Assembly (NCBI GenBank): GCA_020073165.1
Contig: JAIQFP010000002.1
Location: 1 to 64,000 of the forward strand
Length of the DNA stretch: 64,000 nucleotides
Direction of reading: 5' to 3'
DNA from: Terriglobia bacterium
GTDB taxonomy: Bacteria; Acidobacteriota; Terriglobia; Terriglobales; Acidobacteriaceae
Position numbers and translations under genes: made by a program. This document shows positions 1 through 8,625 of this stretch, piece after piece (within the stretch, counting starts at the first letter, position 1; each line of letters starts with the position of its first letter). The notes under the pieces are model-generated. The model made no database searches, was not told where the DNA came from, and saw only the letters and a program-made list of their open reading frames with translations.

Positions 1-534
1 TAGACTCTCCGTCGCGGTACTGTCGGTGACGGGACGCCACAACTTCGCCAGCCCGAAGTCCAGAATCTTCAGCCGCCCGTCGCTCGTCAGTCGCAGGTTC
101 GCGGGCTTCAGGTCACGATGAACGACCCCGTGGTCATGGGCTGCGGCCAAGCCTTCCGCCAGTTGCACGCCCAGGCGCATTACCTCCTTCTCCGGCAGCG
201 CTCCGGCAGCCACCTTCTCGCTGAGCGTGATCCCGGGGATGTACTCCATCACCAGAAAGTCCACGCCCTGCTGCGTGTCGAAGTCGTGAATGGTAGCGAC
301 GTTGGGATGGTTGAGCTGCGAGAGAATCAGAGCTTCTTTGTGGAAATGCTTGCGCGCGGATTCGTCGATCAGCGTACCGGGCGGAAGGACCTTAATGGCA
401 ACGTCGCGGGTGAGGTGCTCATCGCGGGCGCGATAGACTTCTCCCATACCCCCGGCGCCGATCTTTTCGACGACACGGTAATGGCCTAGCTCGACGCCGA
501 CGAGGAAGTCCTGGCCCAACGCTCGGCTAGCCAT
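1..534 (-). CDS. Ser/Thr protein kinase, N-terminal part (runs off the window)
   Basis: The minus-strand frame is open from an ATG at 534 to the window edge (178 residues) and reads as a Hanks-type kinase N-lobe plus catalytic loop. The glycine-rich loop GAGGMGEVY is at residues 26-34, the ATP-binding Lys is K48 (VAIKV), the catalytic loop HRDLKPAN is at 139-146 and DFG at 159-161, so every catalytic residue visible so far is intact. An AAAGGAGT ribosome-binding site lies just upstream of the ATG. Kinases of this PknB type phosphorylate cytosolic proteins, and in Acidobacteria they often carry long C-terminal sensor or TPR regions. That part lies outside the window, so the substrate and regulation cannot be stated. 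Confidence 0.93.
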   Translation of the reverse strand, partial: MASRALGQDFLVGVELGHYRVVEKIGAGGMGEVYRARDEHLTRDVAIKVLPPGTLIDESARKHFHKEALILSQLNHPNVATIHDFDTQQGVDFLVMEYIPGITLSEKVAAGALPEKEVMRLGVQLAEGLAAAHDHGVVHRDLKPANLRLTSDGRLKILDFGLAKLWRPVTDSTATESL

Positions 535-679
535 GGGGGAAAGACTCCTTTCCCCTCACCTCACGTGCCTATTCTAGGGCATTGGCGTAAGGGAATCGAC
601 AAGAAACGTACCAGCCTCCCTGCCATCACACCAACAACGCTCAAAGTGGCTTTGGTCACGAGGTGAGTGGACGAGTGTT

Positions 680-1600
680 CTAGCCCCTGCGGCTGAGTGT
701 TCCTGAAGGCATTTCCTGAGTCTTCACTTCAGGGGCAGTATTGTGCGCGGGATACTCGTACACCCCACGCCCCGCCTTCCGCCCCAACCGTCCCGCTTTC
801 ACATGCTGCACCAAAAGTGGTGCAGGACGGTATTTCTCTCCCAGGGTCTTGTGCAGGTATTCGAGGATGTGCAAACGGGTGTCGAGTCCGACCAGATCCA
901 CCAACTCGAACGGGCCCATGGGATGGTTCAACCCCAACTTTAAGGCTTTGTCGATATCTTCCGCCGAGGCAATGCCCTCCTGCAGCATGTAAAACGCCTC
1001 ATTCCCGATCATGGCGTTGATGCGGCTGGTGATAAAGCCGGGCGACTCCTTGATCACCACCACTTCCTTTCCCATGCGCCTGCCGACGTCGGCCGCAGTA
1101 GCCAGGGTGTCGTCGTCAGTCTCGAGTGCGCGGACTATCTCCAGCAGCTTCATCTTGTGTACCGGATTGAAGAAGTGCATGCCGACGCATTTCGGCGCGC
1201 GATAGGTGACGCTGGCAATCTCGGTAACGCTGAGCGAAGAGGTGTTCGAAGCCAGGATGGTGCCGGGCCGGCAAATCTTGTCGAGCAGGGTGAAGATCTC
1301 GATCTTCGATTCCATCTCCTCGGGCACGGCCTCGATCACCAGATCCGCTTCGCGCGCCGCTTCCTCGACGCTGCCTGCATAGTGCAGGCGGGCGAAGGCG
1401 GCATTGGCGTCGCCGGAGGAAACCTTCCCCAGCTCCACCGCCTTGTCGAGATTGGCGCGAATCTCGTGCTCCGCCTTGCGCAAAGCATTGGGCAGCAGGT
1501 CTTCTAGGATCGTCCGGTAGCCGCCCAGCGCCGCCACATGGGCGATTCCCCGGCCCATGGTTCCGGCGCCAATCACCGCGATGGTTTTGACCTGCGCCAC
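680..1600 (-). CDS. hbd: 3-hydroxybutyryl-CoA / 3-hydroxyacyl-CoA dehydrogenase
   Basis: 306 residues, the standard length for the single-domain-pair family. The Rossmann dinucleotide motif GAGTMG is at residues 11-16, and the NAD domain continues to about 185. The catalytic His lies in MHFFNP (H142), and the C-terminal 3HCDH domain contains NHPMGP. The enzyme oxidises (S)-3-hydroxyacyl-CoA to 3-oxoacyl-CoA with NAD(P)+, in beta-oxidation or butanoate and PHB metabolism. The start is GTG, and it overlaps the TAG stop of the 62-residue gene upstream by one base (TAGTG), so the two are probably translationally coupled. No other beta-oxidation gene is in the window, so the exact substrate chain length is open. 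Confidence 0.93.
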   Translation of the reverse strand: MAQVKTIAVIGAGTMGRGIAHVAALGGYRTILEDLLPNALRKAEHEIRANLDKAVELGKVSSGDANAAFARLHYAGSVEEAAREADLVIEAVPEEMESKIEIFTLLDKICRPGTILASNTSSLSVTEIASVTYRAPKCVGMHFFNPVHKMKLLEIVRALETDDDTLATAADVGRRMGKEVVVIKESPGFITSRINAMIGNEAFYMLQEGIASAEDIDKALKLGLNHPMGPFELVDLVGLDTRLHILEYLHKTLGEKYRPAPLLVQHVKAGRLGRKAGRGVYEYPAHNTAPEVKTQEMPSGTLSRRG

Positions 1601-1788
1601 TACTGCCCTCCCTTTTCCAGTTGGACCAGAACGTTGGTCAAGCTGGAACTAGCTTCGCGGATATGTTCCGCCAGGCGCTTGCGCTCGTCGGCATCGATCG
1701 TGGGAATGGAAGCGCTGATGCGCCGCAGGGTGGTCACAATATCGTCCACGTAGTTGATGAGTCGAATGAGTTCTCCGGTAGCTGCCAT
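1600..1788 (-). CDS. Small conserved-looking helical protein upstream of hbd
   Basis: 62 residues starting at MAATGELI; the open frame extends further upstream, but only this ATG leaves a plausible protein. The product is soluble, charged and predicted largely alpha-helical (ADERKRLAEHIREA), with no signal peptide and no cysteine. Its stop codon overlaps the GTG start of hbd by one base, which argues that it is a real gene in a two-gene operon. I do not recognise a family. It might be a small partner or stabiliser of the dehydrogenase, but that rests on position alone. Confidence 0.6.
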   Translation of the reverse strand: MAATGELIRLINYVDDIVTTLRRISASIPTIDADERKRLAEHIREASSSLTNVLVQLEKGGQ

Positions 1789-1948
1789 GATGAATCTTGC
1801 TCCTGTTGCCTGCCGGAAGGTATGCGCGCGCACACTATGCGCGAATCTCGCAGGCGAACCCACTATTCTCAATGCTGGGGTGAATTTAGTAAAGGCGAGG
1901 ATGTTTCCCCGCTCCCTGCCGCTTCGAGGTCTGGGCGATAATAGCCTC

Positions 1949-2443
1949 ATGCTGCGCGACAAGAATCTCATCCCCCTCTCCCACCAGCACCAGCACGCCC
2001 TTGCCCTCTGTGTCCGGCTCGACCGCGCCATTCAGGCGGGCGAGGTTGATCTCGAAGCCTGGCAGGCCGAAATCCAGCAGTTGTTCGAGCAGGAGATCAC
2101 CATTCATTCTGCCGCCGAGGAGAAGGAGCTATTTCCGGCTGCGGCGCGCCTCACCGAGTTGAGGAGCCTCGTCCAGGAACTCAAGGCCGAGCACACGGCG
2201 CTGCGCGACTTCTTTTCCCGCGCCACTGGCCGCACCCTGGACGCGGCTGGCCTGAGAGCATTTGCAGAGACTCTCTCTGCACACATTCGCAAAGAGGAAC
2301 GCCAGCTTTTCGAGGGGATGCAGAGTCGAATGACGTCCGAGGAACTTGCGGACTTGGGCACGGCACTCGACCGGGAGTTAGCGCAGGCCTCCGATACCTG
2401 CGTCCTGCCCACCCCGGCGACTCGCATGCGGCCCAAGAGATAG
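1949..2443 (+). CDS. Hemerythrin HHE-domain protein
   Basis: 164 residues from the ATG at 1949; a longer frame begins at 1754, but its N-terminus looks non-coding. The pattern is that of HHE cation-binding proteins: H12/H14/H16 near the N-terminus, H53 followed by EEKELF, H82 (EHTALRDF) and H112 followed by KEERQLF. These four helices would bind a di-iron centre used for O2 or NO sensing, storage or detoxification in the cytosol. It is transcribed divergently from the hbd pair, with about 160 bp between. The C-terminal tail after residue 145 is not part of the domain. Ligand and physiological role are not evident from context. Confidence 0.85.
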   Translation: MLRDKNLIPLSHQHQHALALCVRLDRAIQAGEVDLEAWQAEIQQLFEQEITIHSAAEEKELFPAAARLTELRSLVQELKAEHTALRDFFSRATGRTLDAAGLRAFAETLSAHIRKEERQLFEGMQSRMTSEELADLGTALDRELAQASDTCVLPTPATRMRPKR

Positions 2444-2468
2444 CGGGCACAGCCAGAGAATCCATGGC

Positions 2469-2509
2469 GTCATCCCGAAGCCCCGCGCTTTCTCCAGCGG
2501 GGCGAGGGA
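2469..2509. repeat. Dispersed hairpin repeat, family R1, copy a
   Basis: Begins GTCATCCCGAAG and ends GGGCGAGGGA. It contains a stem GCCCCG / CGGGGC around a CTTTCTCC-containing loop. Nearly identical copies lie at 9928-9966 and 30528-30568. This copy abuts the truncated SGNH gene remnant that follows. Confidence 0.75.
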
Positions 2510-2518
2510 GCGCGCGCG

Positions 2519-3019
2519 CTATCCCAACTTGTCTTCCTCACCACCCGCATCTACGCCGGTTACGCCGTGAACGCGGACGGCAGCCACGGAGGCAGCAACG
2601 CCGGCTGCCTCAGTCCCGAGCCCTTCAGCTACGAGGAAGGATTTGCCGTACAGAGGGCTATTGTGGCGCAGATTGACGGCGCCGACGATGGCTACTCGGG
2701 CCCACTGGACTACAACAGCGACGGCACCGGCCACGCCCCCTGGTTCGACTGGGGACCTTACCTCTGGGCCGACGGAGAAAGTGCCCGGCAGGACGGGTTG
2801 TTCTGGTGCGATACCAGCGACACCAGCAATTTTGCCTGTAGAGGTGTGCCCGACCTTCGCTACGGCGATCTGGTGGACGACGGACTCTCCCAGTACTACT
2901 GGGGCGATCACACTCATCCAACGACTCTAGGAGCGAAGAAGGTAGCCACCCAAATCATCAACTGGCTCGGGCCTCAGGGTCACCGAAATGACTGGACCCC
3001 CTGGCTCGATGCGCCATAA
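2519..3019 (+). pseudogene. C-terminal remnant of an SGNH/GDSL-type hydrolase
   Basis: An open frame of about 165 codons with no N-terminus. It begins as if inside a beta strand (LVFLTTRIYAGYA) and ends in a segment with D and H spaced as in the SGNH catalytic dyad (GDHTHPTTLGAKKVA). From memory, secreted bacterial esterase-like proteins have the same late segments: TSRIYAGYA, then PWLSWGPYLWA, then HPS/T-x-x-G. The oxyanion-hole blocks that should precede it are absent. The homologous part starts about 10 bp after hairpin repeat R1a, so the 5' end was probably lost in a rearrangement ending at that repeat. The first possible start in frame is GTG at 2567, without a ribosome-binding site. I infer a non-functional remnant. 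Confidence 0.65.
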
Positions 3020-3059
3020 GACGCTTTCTTGCTGGCCGTGCTTGGGCGGGGCGCTGACG

Positions 3060-3935
3060 CTAACGTCCCGCCGGCTTCACGAGGGGATAAGAAACAGATG
3101 TACTGACGAATCCGTGTACGATGTTGTTGGTGTCCGTATAAGTTCCGACTACCTGCCCGCTCCCGTTGACGCCAGCTGCGAACGTATCACTGGCTCCAGG
3201 GAATGTTATGGTAAGGAGCCGTCCGGCTTGAAAGGCGAAACCGCTGAAGGAGGGCCCGACCTGATACCACCCCACAATCGTCCCATTGTTGTTGATGCCC
3301 AAAGCTCTGTTTGAAGCGCCCCTGGGACAACAATTGTCTTGTACCCACCGTGCCGGTATAGGAAGCCCCGGCCGTCGCCTCCGCTGCTTACAAACCCCAC
3401 TATCTCACCGAAATCGTTAACCCCGGTGGCATAGGCCACAACAAAGCTTCCGGGCGGGGATATCACCTTCAGATGGTGATCGCGCAGCGCGTAACCCCTC
3501 GTTGCGCTTAGGGTCCCATCACCGCCGACAACCACGCTTGTGTTGTTAATTCCCCAAATAGTAGTGGCGCTCTGTCGGTGAACGCGAATCGCCGTGAACT
3601 TGGTTCCGTCGTAAGTAAAGCCCACTTCCTCAGTCCCCTTCAGAGCGGAACCGACAATAAGTCCTGAATCATTAATGCCAGATGCAGAGGTCGAGTCGGC
3701 GCCTGGATAATCTATACTTGTAAAGACTCCGTTACGAAAAAGGAATCCGTGTGTCACTCCGGGTTCCGCGTTTGCGTAATAACCCACCAGATCTCCGGCG
3801 GAGTTAATGCCCTGTACGACCGTCACCACCGCCCCCGGCACGTCAATGGTGGTGTAGGTCACCTGCGCAGCCGCCGGCAGAGAGGCTATGCACAATAGAA
3901 CCAGCACAAACGCAACGATGGCACAACGAGCCATG
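3060..3935 (-). pseudogene. HAF-repeat secreted protein with a frameshift
   Basis: The ATG at 3935 follows a GGGGGAGG ribosome-binding site and opens a classical signal peptide (hydrophobic core ending AAAQ). The mature part is a row of HAF-type repeats, each with the signature GIN-x-x-G-x-(I/V)VG (for example GINSAGDLVGYY and GVNDFGEIVGFV). The reading frame leaves this pattern near 3314-3322. From 3302 down to 3060 the pattern resumes in another frame (GINNNGTIVGWYQ, GVNGSGQVVGTY). Removing one base in the GGGGC stretch restores one protein of about 290 residues. This is either a true single-base insertion or an assembly error. HAF proteins are predicted extracellular beta-propeller-like proteins of unknown role. 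Confidence 0.75.
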
Positions 3936-4166
3936 GATCCTCCCCCAAGGACACCCGGCAAAAACCACGCCTGGCAAATTGTCCCCCGGTGTCAGGCTGG
4001 AATCAATGTGAAAGAGTTTGCGCTTGGACTGCGCTCACCGGCCCCAATTCGCTCTCGTCCCACTCTCTCTTTTGGCTAGCCGACTCTACCCCACCCTCGT
4101 TCCCAACTGGTGAATTGCGCCTACCTCTGCCCCCGTGGTACCTTCAACTCACAGTAGAGGTTACGC

Positions 4167-4979
4167 TTGCAAGCAACAATTCTTGCCGGTCTGGATCGTA
4201 AAGAAGCGGAAATTTATCGGCGGCTCGATCCCGCCCGGCTCCCGCAACACATCGCCATCATCATGGACGGCAACGGGCGCTGGGCCAAGCGCCGCCACCT
4301 CCCGCGTGTCGCCGGACACCGCGCAGGAGTCGCCTCCGTCCGCTCCACGGTCGAAACCGCCGCCCGGGTCAAAATCCCCGCGCTCACCCTCTACGCCTTC
4401 TCCGAGGAGAACTGGAAGAAACGCCCCAGGAGTGAGGTGGATTTCCTCATGGGCCTGCTCTGCCGCTACCTGAAGCAGGAAGTCCCCACGCTCAACAAGA
4501 ACAACATTCGCCTGGAGTACATCGGCCGCCAGCACGAGCTGCCGGCCACGGTGCAGGCCAAGATGGAATGGGCGCGGCAAGCTACCGCGCACAACACCGG
4601 CATGGTGCTCACCCTGGCGCTCAATTACAGCGCCCGCACCGAACTGGTGGACGCCTTCCGCGCCATCGCCCAAGCTGCCGCGCGCAACGGTGGCCTCGAG
4701 CACATGCAGCTTGACGAGGACGAAGTCTCCCGTCATCTCTACACTCGCCACCTGCCCGATCCCGATCTGGTCATCCGCACCAGCGGCGAGATGCGTCTGA
4801 GCAACTTCCTTCTCTGGCAACTCGCCTACGCCGAGATCCACATTATCCCCACGCTGTGGCCTGAGTTCCGCGGCGTGCATCTGCTGGAAGCCATCGCCGA
4901 ATATCAGAAGCGCGAGCGCCGCTACGGCGGACTGGTGGACGCACCTGACCATCACCTCCCCAAAGCGGCGCGGAGCTGA
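4167..4979 (+). CDS. uppS: Undecaprenyl diphosphate synthase (cis-prenyltransferase)
   Basis: 270 residues. The diagnostic block HIAIIMDGNGRWAK is at residues 28-41, with catalytic D34. Downstream are YAFSEENWKRP-like, RTSGEMRLSNFLLWQLAYAE and the late TLWPEF block, covering the whole family. It condenses eight isopentenyl diphosphates onto farnesyl diphosphate to make the lipid carrier for peptidoglycan and O-antigen, at the cytoplasmic membrane face. The start is TTG, supported by AGAGG six bases upstream. It heads uppS-cdsA-dxr-rseP-ispG and is followed after 6 bp by cdsA, a common bacterial order that links carrier lipid and phospholipid synthesis. Confidence 0.97.
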   Translation: MQATILAGLDRKEAEIYRRLDPARLPQHIAIIMDGNGRWAKRRHLPRVAGHRAGVASVRSTVETAARVKIPALTLYAFSEENWKKRPRSEVDFLMGLLCRYLKQEVPTLNKNNIRLEYIGRQHELPATVQAKMEWARQATAHNTGMVLTLALNYSARTELVDAFRAIAQAAARNGGLEHMQLDEDEVSRHLYTRHLPDPDLVIRTSGEMRLSNFLLWQLAYAEIHIIPTLWPEFRGVHLLEAIAEYQKRERRYGGLVDAPDHHLPKAARS

Positions 4980-4985
4980 GCCCGC

Positions 4986-5888
4986 TTGCACCTGCTCAAA
5001 CGAGTCGCCACCGCAGTCGTGCTTATCCCGACTGTCCTCGTGCTGGTACTGCGCGCACCCGTGCCGGTGCTGGCAGCCGTAGCCGCGCTGGTAGCGTTGC
5101 TCACCGTGCAGGAACTGCTCAAGCTAACCGAGGCCTACGGAGTCCATCCCTTTCGCCGCACCACGTACATCTTTGTCGCCCTGTTTTTTCTCTTGCTGGC
5201 AATTAGCCCCGGAAATGACAAGCCCCTGCTCTCCACAGCAGTTCTGGTTTACACCCTTGGCTTCGCTGCGGCCATTGCGCCATTCATTTTTCTTGTTGTC
5301 GGCATGCGCAGCGTCGAACTCAGCCGCGCCTTCCCCGCCGCCGCTGCCTCGGTGTTTGCCTTTACCTACATCGCCCTGCCCCTGGGATTCCTGGTGCAGA
5401 TTCGCGAGCAGTGGGCGGGAGCTTTCCTCCTCCTTTATTTATTGTTGCTGGTCTGGGCCGGCGACATCTTCGCCTACTTCGTCGGACGCACCCTTGGCCG
5501 TCACCTCATGTCGCCCCGCATCAGCCCCAAGAAAACCTGGGAAGGCGCGTTGGCCTCCCTCATCGCCAGCCTGGTCGTAGGCATGCTGCTCTACAACTAC
5601 GCGCTGCCCATCAGCACGGCGTTGCTGAACGTCCACCTCATCGAAAAGCGTGACGGCTTCTTCGCCCTGCAAAAGCCGCCGCTTTGGCCCACGATTTTGC
5701 TCTCCGCCGCCATCAACATCGCCGCCCAACTCGGCGACCTGGTCGAATCGCTGATCAAGCGCGGCGCTGGCGTGAAAGACTCAGGCTCGCTTCTTCCCGG
5801 CCATGGTGGCATGCTGGACCGCATTGATGCCCTGCTCTTTGCCGCTCCGGTGCTGTGGTACTATGCGGCTTGGCGGGTGATGCAATAA
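4986..5888 (+). CDS. cdsA: Phosphatidate cytidylyltransferase
   Basis: 300 residues with about eight hydrophobic segments. The C-terminal CDP-diglyceride synthetase signature spans residues 255-281 (SLIKRGAGVKDSG, then LPGHGGMLDRID), with the conserved Asp and Lys residues intact. It makes CDP-diacylglycerol from phosphatidate and CTP, the branch point for all phospholipids, in the inner membrane. The start is TTG, 6 bp after the uppS stop, so it is very probably cotranscribed with and coupled to uppS. It is followed by a 15-bp inverted repeat before dxr. Confidence 0.96.
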   Translation: MHLLKRVATAVVLIPTVLVLVLRAPVPVLAAVAALVALLTVQELLKLTEAYGVHPFRRTTYIFVALFFLLLAISPGNDKPLLSTAVLVYTLGFAAAIAPFIFLVVGMRSVELSRAFPAAAASVFAFTYIALPLGFLVQIREQWAGAFLLLYLLLLVWAGDIFAYFVGRTLGRHLMSPRISPKKTWEGALASLIASLVVGMLLYNYALPISTALLNVHLIEKRDGFFALQKPPLWPTILLSAAINIAAQLGDLVESLIKRGAGVKDSGSLLPGHGGMLDRIDALLFAAPVLWYYAAWRVMQ

Positions 5889-5896
5889 AAGCACTT

Positions 5897-5973
5897 AACC
5901 ACAAAGGACACAAAGGCCCACAAAGGAAACTACAAGTAGTACTCCTTGGTGATCCTTCGTGTCCTTTGTGGTT
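5897..5973. repeat. Intergenic inverted repeat between cdsA and dxr
   Basis: Two perfect 15-bp arms, AACCACAAAGGACAC at 5897-5911 and its reverse complement at 5959-5973, separated by 47 bp that also hold partial CACAAAGG repetitions. It is A-rich compared with the flanks. It could form a large hairpin in the cdsA-dxr transcript; there is no U-tract, so it is not a standard terminator. This looks like a short mobile or palindromic intergenic repeat. Confidence 0.7.
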
Positions 5974-5987
5974 CTAGGTTTTGATTC

Positions 5988-7199
5988 ATGAGAAGTATCG
6001 CCATCCTGGGTTCCACCGGCTCCATCGGTCGCAGCACCCTCAGCGTAGTTGAGTCCTACCCCGACCGCTTCCAGGTCGTGGCTCTCGCCGCTGGTCGCAA
6101 TATTGATGCGGCCGTGGAACAGGCCAAACGGTGGAAGCCACGTCTCATCTCTATGGGAAGCGAAGCGGACGCAGCAACTCTGCGTTCCCGCCTCAAAACT
6201 GCGTCTAGCGAGGGTGTCGAAGTCACTCACGGTCCCGCCGGAACCGTTCGCGTGGCCACTCAGCCCGACGTGGATTTCGTTGTCAGCGCTATCGTCGGTG
6301 TCGCCGGCCTCGAAGCGACCTACGAAGCGGTTCGTGCTGGCAAGACCGTCGGGCTGGCCAACAAGGAATGTCTGGTTGCCGCCGGCGAGTTGATCACCGC
6401 CGAGGCCCGTCGCCAGGGCAAGCCGCTTTTGCCCATCGACAGCGAGCACAATGCGGTCCACCAGTGCCTCCGCGGGGGACGGATGGAAGAGGTCCAGAGC
6501 ATCTGGCTCACCGCCTCCGGCGGACCCTTCCTCAATACCCCAAAATCGCAGTTTTCTTCCATCACCGTGGAGCAGGCGTTGAACCATCCCACGTGGAAGA
6601 TGGGACGCCGCATCACCATTGATTCGGCCACGCTCATGAACAAAGGCTTTGAAGTCATTGAAGCCTGCCGTTTGTTCAACTTGCCGCCTAGCCAGGTGGG
6701 AGTCATGGTGCATCCGCAATCCACCATCCATTCCATGGTGGAGTTCGTGGATGGCAGCATACTTGCTCAGTTCTCAGTGACGGATATGCGCTTGCCGATC
6801 CTCTATGCGTTGACCTATCCGGAGCGCATCCCCTCGGATATGCGCTTCCCGGTCATGAACTTACGACACCTCGATTTCTCCCCGCCCGACATGGAAAAAT
6901 TCCCTTGTTTGCGGCTGGCCTATGAAGCGGCGGAGTCCGGGGGTGCGAAATCTGTTGCACTCAATGCCGCCGATGAAGTCGCCGTGGCCGCATTTCTGGA
7001 CCATCACATCCGCTTTGATGAGATACCCCGTATCATTGAAGAGGTGCTTTCTGCAACGCCAGCGGGGAAATTGGAATCTATAGCAAATGTGCTCGAGGCC
7101 GATGCACACGCCCGCCGGGTAGCTCACCAGCGGGTGGAGCAGTTGGGTCGCAAGTCCGCAGCGCTACAACCGGCTTCGGCCGGGTCACCCGGGAAATAA
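5988..7199 (+). CDS. dxr: 1-deoxy-D-xylulose 5-phosphate reductoisomerase
   Basis: 403 residues. The NADPH motif GSTGSIG is at residues 8-14, followed by NKECLVAAG, the metal and substrate block PIDSEHNAVHQCL, LTASGGPF, and MGRRITIDSATLMNKGFEV, which are all the Dxr landmarks. It converts DXP to 2-C-methyl-D-erythritol 4-phosphate, the committed step of the MEP isoprenoid pathway, in the cytosol. The product pool feeds uppS two genes upstream, and ispG, a later MEP enzyme, lies two genes downstream. The C-terminal 30 residues are a low-conservation tail. The spacing to rseP is 10 bp. Confidence 0.97.
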   Translation: MRSIAILGSTGSIGRSTLSVVESYPDRFQVVALAAGRNIDAAVEQAKRWKPRLISMGSEADAATLRSRLKTASSEGVEVTHGPAGTVRVATQPDVDFVVSAIVGVAGLEATYEAVRAGKTVGLANKECLVAAGELITAEARRQGKPLLPIDSEHNAVHQCLRGGRMEEVQSIWLTASGGPFLNTPKSQFSSITVEQALNHPTWKMGRRITIDSATLMNKGFEVIEACRLFNLPPSQVGVMVHPQSTIHSMVEFVDGSILAQFSVTDMRLPILYALTYPERIPSDMRFPVMNLRHLDFSPPDMEKFPCLRLAYEAAESGGAKSVALNAADEVAVAAFLDHHIRFDEIPRIIEEVLSATPAGKLESIANVLEADAHARRVAHQRVEQLGRKSAALQPASAGSPGK

Positions 7200-7209
7200 C
7201 ACAGAACAT

Positions 7210-8556
7210 ATGTCGGGATTCCTTATCGCCGTTCTCTCCGTGGTCGTGATTCTGGGATTCATGATCCTGATTCACGAATTTGGCCATTATGCCGTAGCCA
7301 AGCTCTTGGGCGTGCGCGTGGAACAGTTTGCCATTGGTTTCGGCAAGCGCCTGGTGGGCTTCAAAAAAGGGGAAACGGACTATCGCATCAATGCGATTCC
7401 GCTCGGCGGCTACGTCAAGATGAGCGGCGAGAATCCGATGGACGAGCGCACCGGCGACCCCGCCGAATTTCTCTCCCACCCGCGCTGGCATCGCTTCCTC
7501 ATCGCCATCGCTGGGCCCGCCATGAACATTCTGCTCGCCATCGGTCTGCTGACCGGCGTGTACATGGTGCACTTTGAATACCCGCTGTTCCTGGACAAGC
7601 CCGCAGTGATCTCCTGGGTGAAACATGATTCCGCCGCCGCGGAGGCCGGGCTGCAGCCGGGCGACCGGATCACGCGCATTGACGGAGTGGACAACCCGAC
7701 CTGGGACCAGGTCTACCCGGCCGTGATGCTCAGTCCGAATCAGCCTCTGGACATCACCGTGCAGCGCGGAGAGCAGGTCCTTCACAAGAACATTGTTCCC
7801 AAGCCGGTCACCACTTCGGAAATTGGTTCGGCGGGATGGTATGCCGAACAGTCCGTCATCGTGGGCGACATGGAACCCGATATGCCAGCCGCCAAGGCCG
7901 GCATCAAAGAGGGTGACAAAATCATCGCCATGGATGGAAAACCGCTGCCGTCCATCGACGCCATGATTGAAAGCCTCCAGGAAACGAAAGATAAGCCGGT
8001 CGATTTCACCGTCGAGCGTGACGGCCAGAAGCTTCAGTTTCGGGTACAGCCGGTGCTGGCCAAGACCGAAGACGCGAGCGAAAGCCGCTATCGCATCGGT
8101 TTCCAGAATGCGCCGGAAATGAAAATCGGCAAGCTGCCTTTCGGGGAAGCGTTCACCCGCTCGTTGGATGAAAACAAGAAGGGCTCGCTGCTGATCCTGG
8201 AGCTGGTGCAGAAGCTGGTGCGTCGTCAGGTTTCTCTGCGTACCGTCGAGGGCCCGATTGGAATTGGCCGTGCCGCCGGTCAGGCTGCCAGCGAGAAGGG
8301 CTGGACTCCGCTGCTGGCGCTGACCTCCGCCATCAGCCTCAACCTGGGCATCTTCAATCTGCTGCCCATTCCTATCCTCGACGGCGGTGTCATCCTGCTG
8401 CTGTTCGTCGAAAGCCTCATGCGCCGCGACATCAGCCTGCGCATCAAGGAACGCATCTACCAGGCGGCGTTCGTGTTCCTTGTGCTCTTTGCCGTGATGG
8501 TCATCTACAACGACCTGTTGAAGACGCTGCCGGGGCTGGCGCAGCGATTGCCTTAG
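7210..8556 (+). CDS. rseP: Site-2 intramembrane zinc protease RseP
   Basis: 448 residues. The zinc motif HEFGH is at residues 22-26 in the first membrane helix, and the second active-site motif NLLPIPILDGG is at 383-393 in a late helix. Between them are two PDZ-type domains (around residues 115-195 and 210-290, each with an AGIKEGDKI or AGLQPGDRI carboxylate-binding loop). RseP cleaves membrane anti-sigma factors and remnant signal peptides within the membrane. Its place between dxr and ispG is a conserved bacterial arrangement. No RseA-type anti-sigma is in this window; the ECF sigma gene at 47338 has a different kind of membrane neighbour. Confidence 0.96.
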   Translation: MSGFLIAVLSVVVILGFMILIHEFGHYAVAKLLGVRVEQFAIGFGKRLVGFKKGETDYRINAIPLGGYVKMSGENPMDERTGDPAEFLSHPRWHRFLIAIAGPAMNILLAIGLLTGVYMVHFEYPLFLDKPAVISWVKHDSAAAEAGLQPGDRITRIDGVDNPTWDQVYPAVMLSPNQPLDITVQRGEQVLHKNIVPKPVTTSEIGSAGWYAEQSVIVGDMEPDMPAAKAGIKEGDKIIAMDGKPLPSIDAMIESLQETKDKPVDFTVERDGQKLQFRVQPVLAKTEDASESRYRIGFQNAPEMKIGKLPFGEAFTRSLDENKKGSLLILELVQKLVRRQVSLRTVEGPIGIGRAAGQAASEKGWTPLLALTSAISLNLGIFNLLPIPILDGGVILLLFVESLMRRDISLRIKERIYQAAFVFLVLFAVMVIYNDLLKTLPGLAQRLP

Positions 8557-8625
8557 CGGGTGCTCTGAGATCAAATTGTCCGATGGCAGAACCCGTCTTT
8601 CCGCATGCTAGACTAGTATTTCCCT

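Noticed and set aside
7078-8574. 498-codon minus-strand open frame
   Set aside because: It is the antisense of rseP; its His- and Gln-rich, low-complexity composition is that of a reverse-frame shadow of a high-GC gene.
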